The notes under the pieces are model-generated. The model did no database searches. It saw only the letters and a program-made list of their open reading frames with translations, and was not told the DNA's origin. A stretch of DNA of 35,642 bases from Clostridiales bacterium (GTDB lineage: Bacteria > Bacillota > Clostridia > Oscillospirales > Butyricicoccaceae), in NCBI GenBank assembly GCA_026419635.1, contig JANZZB010000001.1, positions 1-35,642 on the forward strand, given 5' to 3'. Positions 23,916 to 31,893 of this stretch are shown here, in pieces. Each line of letters opens with the position of its first letter. Position 1 is the first letter of the stretch. Both the position numbers and the translations under genes were made by a program.

Positions 23916-25085
23916 TTACTTAGACAGTTTATTTGAAAAAAGAGAAGAGTTATAGTACGCAATTAAGAGATCAACCATCCGACCGTAACTTTTAATTCCG
24001 TCCGCCTGTCCCATCGACTTAAGATAAGTGTTATTGATTTGATCTCCTGCTTCACTGACAGGGCCTTCATACTTTAAAGAAAAATCGTTTATATCGCGTA
24101 TATCGGAAGAAACATAAGACGACTGTTTTGCCATGATCTGCCGGGCAGTATCCGGTGAGATTTCGTAAACCTGATTCAAAGCGTAAATATAAGAACAAAG
24201 ATAACCCGAATAAATAAAGTCGGCATCAGCACTGCCTGTGCATGCAAGAAAAGCTGCAAAATTTGCTTCGTCTTCCCGGGCAACTCCAAGCCGGTGTGAA
24301 AGCTCATGAGTCATAACAAAAGGAATACTTGAAGTGACATAATCCGTATTTACATTGGATTCGCCTGTGAAAGGGAAATAAATACCGGTTATTCCGAAAT
24401 AAGACATGATTTTCGAAGATAAAACTGCTTTCGGAAGGGGACAATACGGTGCCTTAAAAATGTTAAATCGGTTCATTAAAGAAATTTCTACATTTCGCGA
24501 CCGACCTGCCATCTCTGAAAAGCTTCCGAAGCTGCACTTTCCTTCTTTGTCCCTTTTCACGGCGGTAGAATAATGATTTGCATATTCAAGCGAAATCTCC
24601 GTAGCTTTTATTAATTTCTGAGAAGATGTTTCTTTCACATCAAGCGTAAGTTTTTTTGAAAGCGGATCTGACAGATAGTTTAATCCCCACAAAACGGTAA
24701 ATAAAAATAAAATAATGGAAAAGGTTAAAACACAAAGTGAAAAAAAGCGCAGGCAGGTTACAGCTCTGCGACCTTTCATGATCAGTCTTCGGATAAAAAT
24801 AATCAGGTAAACCAGCCAAAAAAGAAGAAAAGAATAGACAAGAAGCTCGGCAAACGAAAAAGAAAACATAGAGAAAAAAGTAGCAATAAAAGAACTGGAT
24901 TTTTTTGAAAATTCAGTACATTGGTACATGAAAACTTCTGAATGCAGAGATTCTGAAATAAAAAGGAACATGATGATGAAAACAATCGCCGCGGTAAAAA
25001 AACGTATGTATATCGTTTTGAAATCCCGCCGTTTTACTTCCTTTGGTACGGCGTTTGTAATTGTAAATCCGGCAGTGTTATTCAT
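23916..25085 (-). CDS. DUF3810-type membrane protein with HExxH-like zinc motif
   Basis: 389 residues from ATG 25085, which overlaps the end of the small upstream gene by eight bases (coupled start; no clear ribosome site). Three hydrophobic segments occupy the N-terminal third (about residues 28-50, 70-100 and 115-140), followed by an outer soluble domain. That domain contains THELSHRLGVAREDEANF (His260, Glu261, His264, with Glu271 or Glu273 as third ligand). This is the pattern of the DUF3810 family, membrane proteins that look like zinc metalloproteases. Activity is not proven for the family, to my knowledge. It closes a three-gene cluster with a CYTH protein and a small unknown. Confidence 0.8.
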   Translation of the reverse strand: MNNTAGFTITNAVPKEVKRRDFKTIYIRFFTAAIVFIIMFLFISESLHSEVFMYQCTEFSKKSSSFIATFFSMFSFSFAELLVYSFLLFWLVYLIIFIRRLIMKGRRAVTCLRFFSLCVLTFSIILFLFTVLWGLNYLSDPLSKKLTLDVKETSSQKLIKATEISLEYANHYSTAVKRDKEGKCSFGSFSEMAGRSRNVEISLMNRFNIFKAPYCPLPKAVLSSKIMSYFGITGIYFPFTGESNVNTDYVTSSIPFVMTHELSHRLGVAREDEANFAAFLACTGSADADFIYSGYLCSYIYALNQVYEISPDTARQIMAKQSSYVSSDIRDINDFSLKYEGPVSEAGDQINNTYLKSMGQADGIKSYGRMVDLLIAYYNSSLFSNKLSK

Positions 25086-25278
25086 CGGATTTTTCAAGGG
25101 AGCATGGGCATCCGAAAACAATTCCGAAACGATCTTTCAGCGCGACAGCACCTGTTTCGTTCAGATAATAATGCAGCCTTTTATCCTCATCAAATTCCAA
25201 GGTAACGTAACCCTGTTTGATGCAGTAATTCATAAACTCATTACCTACGTAGAAGGGATTGATTGCGGTTTTATCCAT
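25078..25278 (-). CDS. Small conserved-looking hypothetical protein in the CYTH-DUF3810 cluster
   Basis: 66 residues from ATG 25278 (a GTG at 25287 is possible; GGGGTGA lies just before the ATG). It overlaps the CYTH gene by eight bases and the DUF3810 gene by eight bases, so the three are translated as a unit. No signal peptide or membrane segment is visible. It is mixed and fairly charged, with aromatic residues (NPFYVGNEFMNYCIKQGY, then RLHYYLNETGAVALKDRFG). I do not recognise a family. The tight overlaps on both sides argue that it is real. Confidence 0.6.
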   Translation of the reverse strand: MDKTAINPFYVGNEFMNYCIKQGYVTLEFDEDKRLHYYLNETGAVALKDRFGIVFGCPCSLEKSDE

Positions 25279-25897
25279 TTGAATCACCCCGTGTTTCGTT
25301 AATAAATTCCTGTGCTCGCTGGAGCTTTGATTTTAATCCCGGTACCAGCAAATATCTTTTTTGTAATTGGCTGACAATATTCGTGAATTTTTCGGGGTCT
25401 CCCTCTAATAATTCCATTTCTAGTTCATAAAAAGGCTTATTTTTGTTTTTTGAAATAAAAATACCGGCATCAAAGCAAATTTCAAAAGAAAGAGTATCCT
25501 CTTTATAGGCATACGCCGTTCGTGTAAAGGCAATTTCGGAAATTGGAGAAAGACCTTTCGCCGTCAATAAATTACACAGCTCCCGAGGGGCGCCGCAATC
25601 GGGCAAAAGCGAGAGACCGTGAAGAATATCATGTGCGGGGCACTCATATTCTTCGCGCCTAAACAAACCGTTTTTCTCAAAAGCCGTAAGTTTCAGGCAT
25701 ACGACTCCGACATCGTTCTCCGATCGGCACCGAAGCCCGCCTCTCATCTGAAATAACATTTGATCAGGCGTATCATAATAAATGCTTTTCATTTGGGTCG
25801 TGGATGGGGAACTCAGCTGTGATAACAGCGCTGCATCATGAACGATTTCCTTTCCGGCCTCTGGATCGGGCAGGATAAATTTATATTCAAGCTCCAA
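25271..25897 (-). CDS. CYTH-domain protein (triphosphate tunnel enzyme family)
   Basis: 208 residues from TTG 25897, with GGAGGG seven bases upstream. The N-terminus MELEYKF holds the ExExK signature of CYTH proteins. Then come IYYDTPDQMLFQMRGGLRCR (arginine-rich strand), VCLKLTAFEKNGLFRREEYE, a second basic strand (FTRTAYAY), FEICFDAG and YELEMELLEGDPEKF, the pattern of alternating acidic and basic strands that line the tunnel. Members hydrolyse inorganic triphosphate, thiamine triphosphate or make cAMP; bacterial single-domain ones are often triphosphatases. The substrate cannot be told. No CHAD domain follows. It is the first gene of a three-gene overlapping cluster. Confidence 0.8.
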   Translation of the reverse strand: MELEYKFILPDPEAGKEIVHDAALLSQLSSPSTTQMKSIYYDTPDQMLFQMRGGLRCRSENDVGVVCLKLTAFEKNGLFRREEYECPAHDILHGLSLLPDCGAPRELCNLLTAKGLSPISEIAFTRTAYAYKEDTLSFEICFDAGIFISKNKNKPFYELEMELLEGDPEKFTNIVSQLQKRYLLVPGLKSKLQRAQEFINETRGDSNG

Positions 25898-25989
25898 AAA
25901 TGTTCCCTCCGGAAAACCTGTTTAACTAAATGACAACACCATGTTGTTTATGATCTGTAAAATGAAATGGATCAGATACGGAAAGAACA

Positions 25990-27237
25990 TTATTCCCGTA
26001 TCTGTCCGTTTCCGTAAATGACATATTTTATGGTTGTAAGCTCTTTTAAGCCCATTGGACCACGGGCGTGCAGTTTTTGTGTCGAAATGCCGATTTCTGC
26101 TCCGAAACCGAATTCGTAACCATCGGTAAAACGGGTGGATGCGTTAACATACACGGCGGCTGAATCCACAAGATCCAAAAATTTTTGCGCGGCAAAATAA
26201 TCTGACGTTACGATTGCATCTGAATGTTTCGTGTTATATTGATTGATGTGTTCAATGGCCTGGTCGATCGTATCTACAACTTTGACAGACATGATGTAAT
26301 CGTTATATTCCGCGTAATAGTCGTCCTCCGTCGCGGGAATAATGCCGGGGAGTAACTGGGCAGTCCTTTCACATCCACGAAGCTCAACTTTCTTTTCGTC
26401 AAGACGGGCTTTTGCAAGCGGTAAGAACTCTTTGGCTATATCCTTATGAACCAAAAGGCTTTCGGCAGCGTTGCAAACAGAAGGACGGGAACATTTTGCG
26501 TTATAAAGAATGTTGACAGCCATTTTAAGATCGGCTGACTTGTCGACATAAATATGGCAGTTTCCGATTCCGGTCTGGATGACTGGGATGGAAGCGGTTT
26601 CAACAACTGTGCGAATCAAACCGGCTCCTCCGCGCGGAATCAGTACATCGATATACTGATTTAAGCGCATCATTTCATGGGCCGTTTCTCTTGACACGTC
26701 TTCAATCAGCTGTATCATGTCCGGATTTAAAGAAAGGCTCTTCAGCGCGTTTCTCATCGTATTAGCAAGAGCAATATTTGAATGTATCGCTTCTTTTCCG
26801 CCTCTGAGTATTACTGCGTTGCCGGCCTTTAAACATAAAACGGCGGCATCGGGCGTTACGTTCGGACGTGCCTCATAGATGATGCCGATGACTCCGAGCG
26901 GTACCCTCTTGGCTCCGATCCGCAAACCGTTTGGACGGGTTTTCATTGAAGTAATTTCTCCGAGAGGATCGTCAAGCTGGATGACCTTGCGAACACCTTC
27001 TGCAATGCCTAAAATACGTTCGCGAGTCAGCCTAAGCCGGTCTTGCATAGAGGTTGACATTCCGTTCTCTTTTGCGTTAACTAAATCTTTCTCATTTTGT
27101 TCCAATATATATGCGGAATTTTCCGTAATTGCCGCGGCGATTTGTTCCAGTGCTTTATTGCGTAGTCCGATATCCAAAGCAGCAATGTCCATTGATGCTT
27201 TTTTTGCGCGTTTACCAATATCGATAAGCTGAGACAT
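25990..27237 (-). CDS. proA: Gamma-glutamyl phosphate reductase
   Basis: 415 residues, full length. Aldehyde-dehydrogenase-type fold with GVIGIIYEARPNVTPDA, LRGGKEAIHSN, the catalytic cysteine in RPSVCNAAE (Cys255) and FGFGAEIGISTQKLHARGPMG at the C-terminus. It reduces gamma-glutamyl phosphate to glutamate-5-semialdehyde in proline synthesis. AAAGGAA precedes the ATG. It follows proB by 125 bp. The 92 bp downstream before the CYTH gene holds only weak inverted repeats. Confidence 0.96.
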   Translation of the reverse strand: MSQLIDIGKRAKKASMDIAALDIGLRNKALEQIAAAITENSAYILEQNEKDLVNAKENGMSTSMQDRLRLTRERILGIAEGVRKVIQLDDPLGEITSMKTRPNGLRIGAKRVPLGVIGIIYEARPNVTPDAAVLCLKAGNAVILRGGKEAIHSNIALANTMRNALKSLSLNPDMIQLIEDVSRETAHEMMRLNQYIDVLIPRGGAGLIRTVVETASIPVIQTGIGNCHIYVDKSADLKMAVNILYNAKCSRPSVCNAAESLLVHKDIAKEFLPLAKARLDEKKVELRGCERTAQLLPGIIPATEDDYYAEYNDYIMSVKVVDTIDQAIEHINQYNTKHSDAIVTSDYFAAQKFLDLVDSAAVYVNASTRFTDGYEFGFGAEIGISTQKLHARGPMGLKELTTIKYVIYGNGQIRE

Positions 27238-27303
27238 GGTTCATCATTTCCTTTCGTGTTCTCTCGTCACATAACGGATCCGAAGAATTGTGCGTCATGT
27301 GAA

Positions 27304-27337
27304 TGTGTGGCGGTTGCTTAAAGGGGAGCAACACACA
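27304..27337 (-). other. Hairpin in the proB-proA spacer
   Basis: TGTGT and GTTGCT (27304-27318) pair with AGCAAC and ACACA (27327-27337), leaving a small bulge. No T tract follows in the direction of transcription. It may affect mRNA stability or the ratio of the two enzymes. The remainder of the 125-bp spacer shows nothing else I can name. Confidence 0.35.
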
Positions 27338-27362
27338 GGGGTTTTTATTCTGCTATCTATTT

Positions 27363-28175
27363 TTAATCCATTTTTGACGAAGGGGCTGGCAGAAATAATG
27401 TGCCGACAGGCTCATTCTTAAAAATACCGTAGAGAAGTTCTGGATTCGAACCGTTTGTTATAATCATCGGAATGCCGGCCTCGGATGCTTTTTCTGCTGC
27501 ATTGAGTTTTGTAATCATACCGCCACTTCCACGCTCGGTTCCGGCTCCGGACGCAGCCTGACGAATGCGGTCTGTTAATTCATAAACGACAGGAATCAGA
27601 TGCGCATCCGGATTTTCGCGTGGGTCTTCGTCAAAAAGCCCGTCGATATCAGATAGGATGATTAAAAGGTCCGCCGAACATATTTTTGCTACGATAACGG
27701 AAAGAGTATCGTTTTCGCCAAAAGTCAGTTCCATGATTTCGTCGACGGATACCGTATCGTTTTCATTCACAATCGGGATCGTGCCGAGTTCTAAAAGACT
27801 TTCAAAAGTGTTGATTACATTTTGCCGCCGTTCAGGAACGTCAACGTCGTCCTTTGTCAAAAGGACCTGCGCGACCGTATGTCCGTATTCTTCAAAAAAA
27901 TTATCGTATATATGCATTAACTCGCACTGTCCGACAGCTGCCGCGGCCTGCTTTAACCGCATTTCTTTCGGACGTTCGGGCAATTTTAATTTTGCCACTC
28001 CGGCGGCAATCGCGCCTGAAGTAACTATAATCACTTCGCGGCCTTCGTTTTTAATATCAGCCAGAACTCTAGACAGCGCCCCGATTTGTCTAAGATTCAG
28101 CCGCCCGCTATCATGGGTAAGGGTAGATGTGCCAATCTTAACGACAATTCGACGAGCGCTTCTTACGTCTCCCAA
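27363..28175 (-). CDS. proB: Glutamate 5-kinase, short form without PUA domain
   Basis: 270 residues from TTG 28175 (GGAGAG eight bases upstream). The amino-acid-kinase fold is complete: VVKIGTSTLT at the start, IVTSGAIAAGVAKL, PIVNENDTVSVDE, ILSDIDGLFDEDPR and GSGGMITKLNAAEKAS. It phosphorylates glutamate, the first committed step of proline synthesis, and is normally inhibited by proline. The C-terminal PUA domain found in the about 370-residue form (E. coli, B. subtilis) is absent, as in many Clostridia. It is transcribed with proA. Confidence 0.96.
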   Translation of the reverse strand: MGDVRSARRIVVKIGTSTLTHDSGRLNLRQIGALSRVLADIKNEGREVIIVTSGAIAAGVAKLKLPERPKEMRLKQAAAAVGQCELMHIYDNFFEEYGHTVAQVLLTKDDVDVPERRQNVINTFESLLELGTIPIVNENDTVSVDEIMELTFGENDTLSVIVAKICSADLLIILSDIDGLFDEDPRENPDAHLIPVVYELTDRIRQAASGAGTERGSGGMITKLNAAEKASEAGIPMIITNGSNPELLYGIFKNEPVGTLFLPAPSSKMD

Positions 28176-28202
28176 TTAACTCACTCTCCAAAGTTTTTTA
28201 TC

Positions 28203-28231
28203 ATTTTATCACTTTTGATTGATTCGTACAA
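28203..28231 (-). promoter_or_regulatory. Candidate promoter for proBA
   Basis: On the minus strand TTGTAC (28231-28226), 17 bp, TAAAAT (28208-28203) with TG one base upstream of the -10 box. It is about 30 bp ahead of the proB start in the divergent gap with zapA. Confidence 0.45.
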
Positions 28232-28257
28232 TACCGCGCATAATTGCTTAAATTACT

Positions 28258-28285
28258 TTAACTAAAAGGCGTTTTATGTTATTAT
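28258..28285 (+). promoter_or_regulatory. Candidate promoter for zapA and following genes
   Basis: TTAACT (28258-28263), 16 bp, TATTAT (28280-28285), about 40 bp before the zapA start. The match is moderate and the region is AT-rich, so chance similarity is possible. Confidence 0.3.
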
Positions 28286-28323
28286 ATAAATAATTATGGA
28301 TGTTTTTCTGAGAGGTGTTTTTT

Positions 28324-28641
28324 TTGAAAAACCGCATTGTTGTGACAATTGCCGGAGAATCGTATACGATCCTCTCCGAAGAGAGTGAAGAGTATGTAAA
28401 AAAAGCGGCCGAACTTGTCGATTCAAAAATTGCGGAAGTCTCTTCAAATATACCGGTTTCTCAACTTAATGCCGCTGTCCTGGCCGCCTTAAGCATTGCG
28501 GATGATTCCTTAAAAGCTGCAATATCTGCCGATAATATGCGCACGCAAATGAAAAGTTATCTCGACGATGCTTCCCGCTTGCGTACGGAACTGAATGAAG
28601 CCAGACGTGAACTTGCCAGACTAAAAAACGGCAAGCGCTGA
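28324..28641 (+). CDS. zapA: Cell division protein ZapA
   Basis: 105 residues from TTG 28324, which lies eight bases after AGAGG (28311-28315); a GTG at 28315 falls on the ribosome site itself. The N-terminal part KNRIVVTIAGESYTILSEES matches the small beta domain of ZapA. A long helix follows (about residues 25-100) with heptad-like spacing, expected for the coiled-coil dimer/tetramer. ZapA cross-links FtsZ filaments at the division site. It is followed 45 bp later by a U32 gene, a pairing common in Clostridia. Confidence 0.9.
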   Translation: MKNRIVVTIAGESYTILSEESEEYVKKAAELVDSKIAEVSSNIPVSQLNAAVLAALSIADDSLKAAISADNMRTQMKSYLDDASRLRTELNEARRELARLKNGKR

Positions 28642-28686
28642 TTTTAATACGCGATCTCTTTCGGATATCTCTTGATGGAGGATAAT

Positions 28687-30774
28687 ATGGAACTTTTATC
28701 ACCCGCCGGTTCTTTTGCTGCGGTTCGAGCGGCAGTATTAAACGGAGCCGATGCGGTCTATTTCGGATTTGGTGATTATAATGCACGCCGCAACGCAAAA
28801 AACCTAACAGAGGACGAGGCAAAGCAAGCAATCTCTTTTTGCCGTACCCGGGGTGTGAAGACGTATATCACCCTCAATACTCTGATGACGGATAGAGAAC
28901 TGATAAAAGCGGAAAAATACGTAAAGCTGATGAACGAAGAAGGGGCAGACGCTGTTATTGTCCAAGACCTTGGACTTGCCCGTTTAATTAAAATGGTAGC
29001 ACCGGATCTTCCGATGCATGCTTCAACACAAACCTCTGTGCATAGCCTCGATGGTGTAATAGCGGCGGAGAAACTTGGTTTTTCACGTGTCGTACTTGCG
29101 AGGGAACTTCCGCTTACTGAAATTGAAATGATTTCTAAAAATGCGTCGATCGAAACCGAGGTTTTTATCCATGGCGCTTTGTGTATGTGTTACTCCGGGC
29201 AATGCTATATGAGTTCCGTAATCGGGCAGCGCAGCGGAAACCGCGGTCTTTGCGCGCAGCCGTGCCGCCTGCAGTATTCTTTTTTTGGAGAAGCGCCGGA
29301 CTATCATTTGAGTTTAAAGGATTTAAGTCTTGCGGGGCATTTACAGGAATTAAAAGATGCCGGAGTTTCCTGTTTGAAGATTGAAGGACGGATGAAACGG
29401 GAAGAATATACAGCAATCTGCACTTCAATTTATGCAAAAGCGCTGAAAGAAGAACGCGAACCGAACAGAATGGAAATTGGTCAGCTTGTAACCGCTTTTT
29501 CCCGGGATGGTTTTACGGATGGATATCTGACCAATAAAAAAGGCAACTGGATGTTTGGCGTAAAAAGCGAGGCTCCTCCCAAAGAGGAAAAGGTGCTTTA
29601 TCATGAAGCGAAAAATTCGTACGCCCCCGATAAAGAGATCTCAAGGGTGGTCTTGAATTTTTCTTTTGTAGCACGCAAAGGGAAAAAGGTTCTTTTGGCC
29701 TGTGAAGATGAAAATGGAAACAACCATATTGCCGAAGCGCCGCCTGCGGAAATTGCGGTTAATCGATGGACTACGATTACTGACATTGAAGGCAGCCTGA
29801 AAAAAACCGGAGGCACAATATTTACGCCGGGCAATATAAGTGCACATATTGACGACGGACTTGTCGTTCCGCTTTCGGCAATTAACTCGATGAGGCGCGA
29901 GTGCACCCAAAATATTTTGGAGAAACGAAACAAGTTTAAGACAAGGAAAAGTACGACTTTTCATCCCGGCTTGCAAAGAATTAACCGAACGGAAGCACCT
30001 GAGTTTACTATTTCGGTATTAAAATTTGAGCAGTTATCGATTGATCTTTTGTCCTGCCGACCTAAAATTCTCTACCTTCCGCTGTATGAGGCATTTAGAA
30101 ACAGGGAGGATATTGAGGTTCTGCAAAGCGGAGGGCAAAACTGCGGCTTGGTTATGCCGAGAGTGATATTTGACTCTGAGTGGCCGGTCATTGAAAAATG
30201 GCTGTTAAAAATGAGGTCAATCGGTGTTGTGGATATACTGTGCGGCAATATAGGACAGATTGAAAAGCTGATAAACCTCGGGTTTGTCCCGCATGGGGAT
30301 TTTGGGCTGAATGTTATGAATTCTCAAAGCTTAAAAGAACTGAAAAAACTCGGACTTGTATCTGCAACGGTGTCGTTTGAACTCAATATTTCTCAGATCC
30401 GTGATATATCAAAATGTATTGACGCGGAGATGATTATTTATGGGCGTCTACCGCTTATGGTAACGGAAAATTGTATCCTAAAAAGCCGCACCGGCAATTG
30501 CACCTGTGAAAGTTCAAGTCAGCTGATCGACCGCACCGGCAAAGCGTTCCCGATAATAAGGGAATTTAATCATCGGAATGTAATACTAAACTCTCATAAA
30601 CTGTTTTTAGCCGATAAAGACGATTATAAGCATATCGGGCTAAGTTATGCGCGGTTCTCTTTTACAACTGAAAACCAGCTCGAATGCGCGAAAGTTATAA
30701 ACAGTTATATGAATCCCGGTCAATATGAGCCGACAATGATGACTAGAGGCCTTTATTACAGGGGAGTCGATTAG
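28687..30774 (+). CDS. U32 family protein, RlhA-like
   Basis: 695 residues from ATG 28687, with GGAGG at 28677-28681 fixing the start. The N-terminal U32 domain begins MELLSPAGSF and contains NGADAVYFGFGDYNAR, MHASTQTSVHS, the signature EVFIHGALCMCYSGQC and SGNRGLCAQPCR, whose cysteines are typical of the family's iron-sulfur or metal site. The second half corresponds to the DUF3656-type region and a C-terminal U32-like repeat with further cysteines (ENCILKSRTGNCTCE). The long form resembles E. coli RlhA, which makes 5-hydroxycytidine at C2501 of 23S rRNA, rather than a true collagenase. This function is inferred from architecture. Confidence 0.87.
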   Translation: MELLSPAGSFAAVRAAVLNGADAVYFGFGDYNARRNAKNLTEDEAKQAISFCRTRGVKTYITLNTLMTDRELIKAEKYVKLMNEEGADAVIVQDLGLARLIKMVAPDLPMHASTQTSVHSLDGVIAAEKLGFSRVVLARELPLTEIEMISKNASIETEVFIHGALCMCYSGQCYMSSVIGQRSGNRGLCAQPCRLQYSFFGEAPDYHLSLKDLSLAGHLQELKDAGVSCLKIEGRMKREEYTAICTSIYAKALKEEREPNRMEIGQLVTAFSRDGFTDGYLTNKKGNWMFGVKSEAPPKEEKVLYHEAKNSYAPDKEISRVVLNFSFVARKGKKVLLACEDENGNNHIAEAPPAEIAVNRWTTITDIEGSLKKTGGTIFTPGNISAHIDDGLVVPLSAINSMRRECTQNILEKRNKFKTRKSTTFHPGLQRINRTEAPEFTISVLKFEQLSIDLLSCRPKILYLPLYEAFRNREDIEVLQSGGQNCGLVMPRVIFDSEWPVIEKWLLKMRSIGVVDILCGNIGQIEKLINLGFVPHGDFGLNVMNSQSLKELKKLGLVSATVSFELNISQIRDISKCIDAEMIIYGRLPLMVTENCILKSRTGNCTCESSSQLIDRTGKAFPIIREFNHRNVILNSHKLFLADKDDYKHIGLSYARFSFTTENQLECAKVINSYMNPGQYEPTMMTRGLYYRGVD

Positions 30775-30809
30775 GGATTCTAACAGCTCGAAAGAAGTGA
30801 TGATTTCTT

Positions 30810-31265
30810 ATGTCAATTCAGGTTAAAATAAAACGAATTTCTTCTGATGACGGCAGGCTGCCGGAAAAACCGGAATATGCAACGCCGGGATCTGCGGCCT
30901 TTGACTTAAAGGCGTTTCTTAGTGAGCCTTTATCTGTTGCAAAGGGTGAGTTGGTATCCGTTCCCACAGGCATCGCGATCGAATTGCCATCAGCTGAGTA
31001 TGCTGCGTTTGTTTTTGCGAGAAGCGGACTAGCGACAAAACATGGCATCTGTCTTTCGAATGGGGTCGGCGTCATTGATTCAGACTACAGAGGCGAGATT
31101 AAAGTAGGGCTTTGCAATTTGTCCGATAAAACATATACAATTTATCCGGGGGACCGTATTGCGCAGCTTTCAGTTATGCCCGTCATCCATATCGAACCCG
31201 TTTTTTGCGACGAGCTTACAAAAAGCGAAAGAGGAGAAGGCGGCTTCGGATCTACCGGACGATAA
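30810..31265 (+). CDS. dut: dUTP diphosphatase
   Basis: 151 residues. All five trimeric dUTPase motifs can be seen: motif 1 ATPGSAAFDLKAF, motif 2 ARSGLATKHG, motif 3 GVIDSDYRGEIKVGL with the catalytic Asp, motif 4 GDRIAQLSV and motif 5 GEGGFGSTGR at the C-terminus. The enzyme splits dUTP to dUMP and pyrophosphate, preventing uracil in DNA and supplying thymidylate synthesis. It lies 35 bp after the U32 gene and 46 bp before maf on the same strand. Confidence 0.96.
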   Translation: MSIQVKIKRISSDDGRLPEKPEYATPGSAAFDLKAFLSEPLSVAKGELVSVPTGIAIELPSAEYAAFVFARSGLATKHGICLSNGVGVIDSDYRGEIKVGLCNLSDKTYTIYPGDRIAQLSVMPVIHIEPVFCDELTKSERGEGGFGSTGR

Positions 31266-31311
31266 TCAGTTGTTTTACAAAGCGATATTCTAAAATAAAG
31301 GAACATCATGA

Positions 31312-31875
31312 ATGATTATACTGGCATCTGCATCTCCCAGAAGACATGAATTATTAAGAAGATTAGGGTTGGATTTTACCGTTATACCGGCAGATATTAA
31401 TGAAACATCACACTTTTCTAAGCCGTCTGAAATTGTTTGCGATATCTGTTTGAGAAAGGCGCTTTTTGTAGCAGAAAATACAAAAGACGATGATATAATA
31501 ATCAGCGCCGATACATTGGTTTTTATTGATGGGACATGCCTCGGAAAACCGGAAAACGAAGAAGACGCAAAGCAAAAGCTTAAAATGTTATCCGGCAGAC
31601 ATCATGAAGTTTATACCGGAGTGACCGTGTTAAAAAACAATATCGCGGACACGCGATATATTGTAACAAAAGTACATTTTAAAAACCTAAGTGATAGAGA
31701 AATTACAGGATACGTCAAAACCGGAGAGCCGATGGATAAAGCCGGCGCATATGGACTTCAGGGTATGGGGGCACTCTTGATAGAAGGTATTGAAGGGGAT
31801 TATTTCAATGCAGTCGGCTTGCCGCTTAAGACACTTAATGAAATGCTGAACAAAGTCGGCATCTTTCTTTTTTGA
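31312..31875 (+). CDS. maf: Maf-family nucleotide pyrophosphatase
   Basis: 187 residues. N-terminal IILASASPRRHELLRRLGL is the Maf signature. Further motifs are ISADTLVFIDG (catalytic Asp), GKPENEEDAKQKLKMLSGRHHEVYTGV and KAGAYGLQGMGALLIEGIEGDYFNAVGLP. Maf proteins hydrolyse non-canonical or ordinary dTTP/UTP and, in Bacillus, affect septum formation. The gene stands directly before mreC, as in many Firmicutes. An ATG four bases upstream is in another frame. AAAGGA lies about ten bases before the chosen ATG. Confidence 0.95.
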   Translation: MIILASASPRRHELLRRLGLDFTVIPADINETSHFSKPSEIVCDICLRKALFVAENTKDDDIIISADTLVFIDGTCLGKPENEEDAKQKLKMLSGRHHEVYTGVTVLKNNIADTRYIVTKVHFKNLSDREITGYVKTGEPMDKAGAYGLQGMGALLIEGIEGDYFNAVGLPLKTLNEMLNKVGIFLF

Positions 31876-31893
31876 CGAAAGGTTGGATTAGTA

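Noticed and set aside
25898..25989. Weak inverted repeats (ACAACA/TGTTGT and TGATC/GATCA) between proA and the CYTH gene
   Set aside because: The stems are 5-6 bp without a T tract and could be chance; not enough to call a terminator or operator.
27238..27362. T-box or other riboswitch for proline genes
   Set aside because: The spacer has a simple hairpin only; no T-box sequence, specifier loop or terminator/antiterminator pair is visible, and it lies between proB and proA rather than ahead of them.
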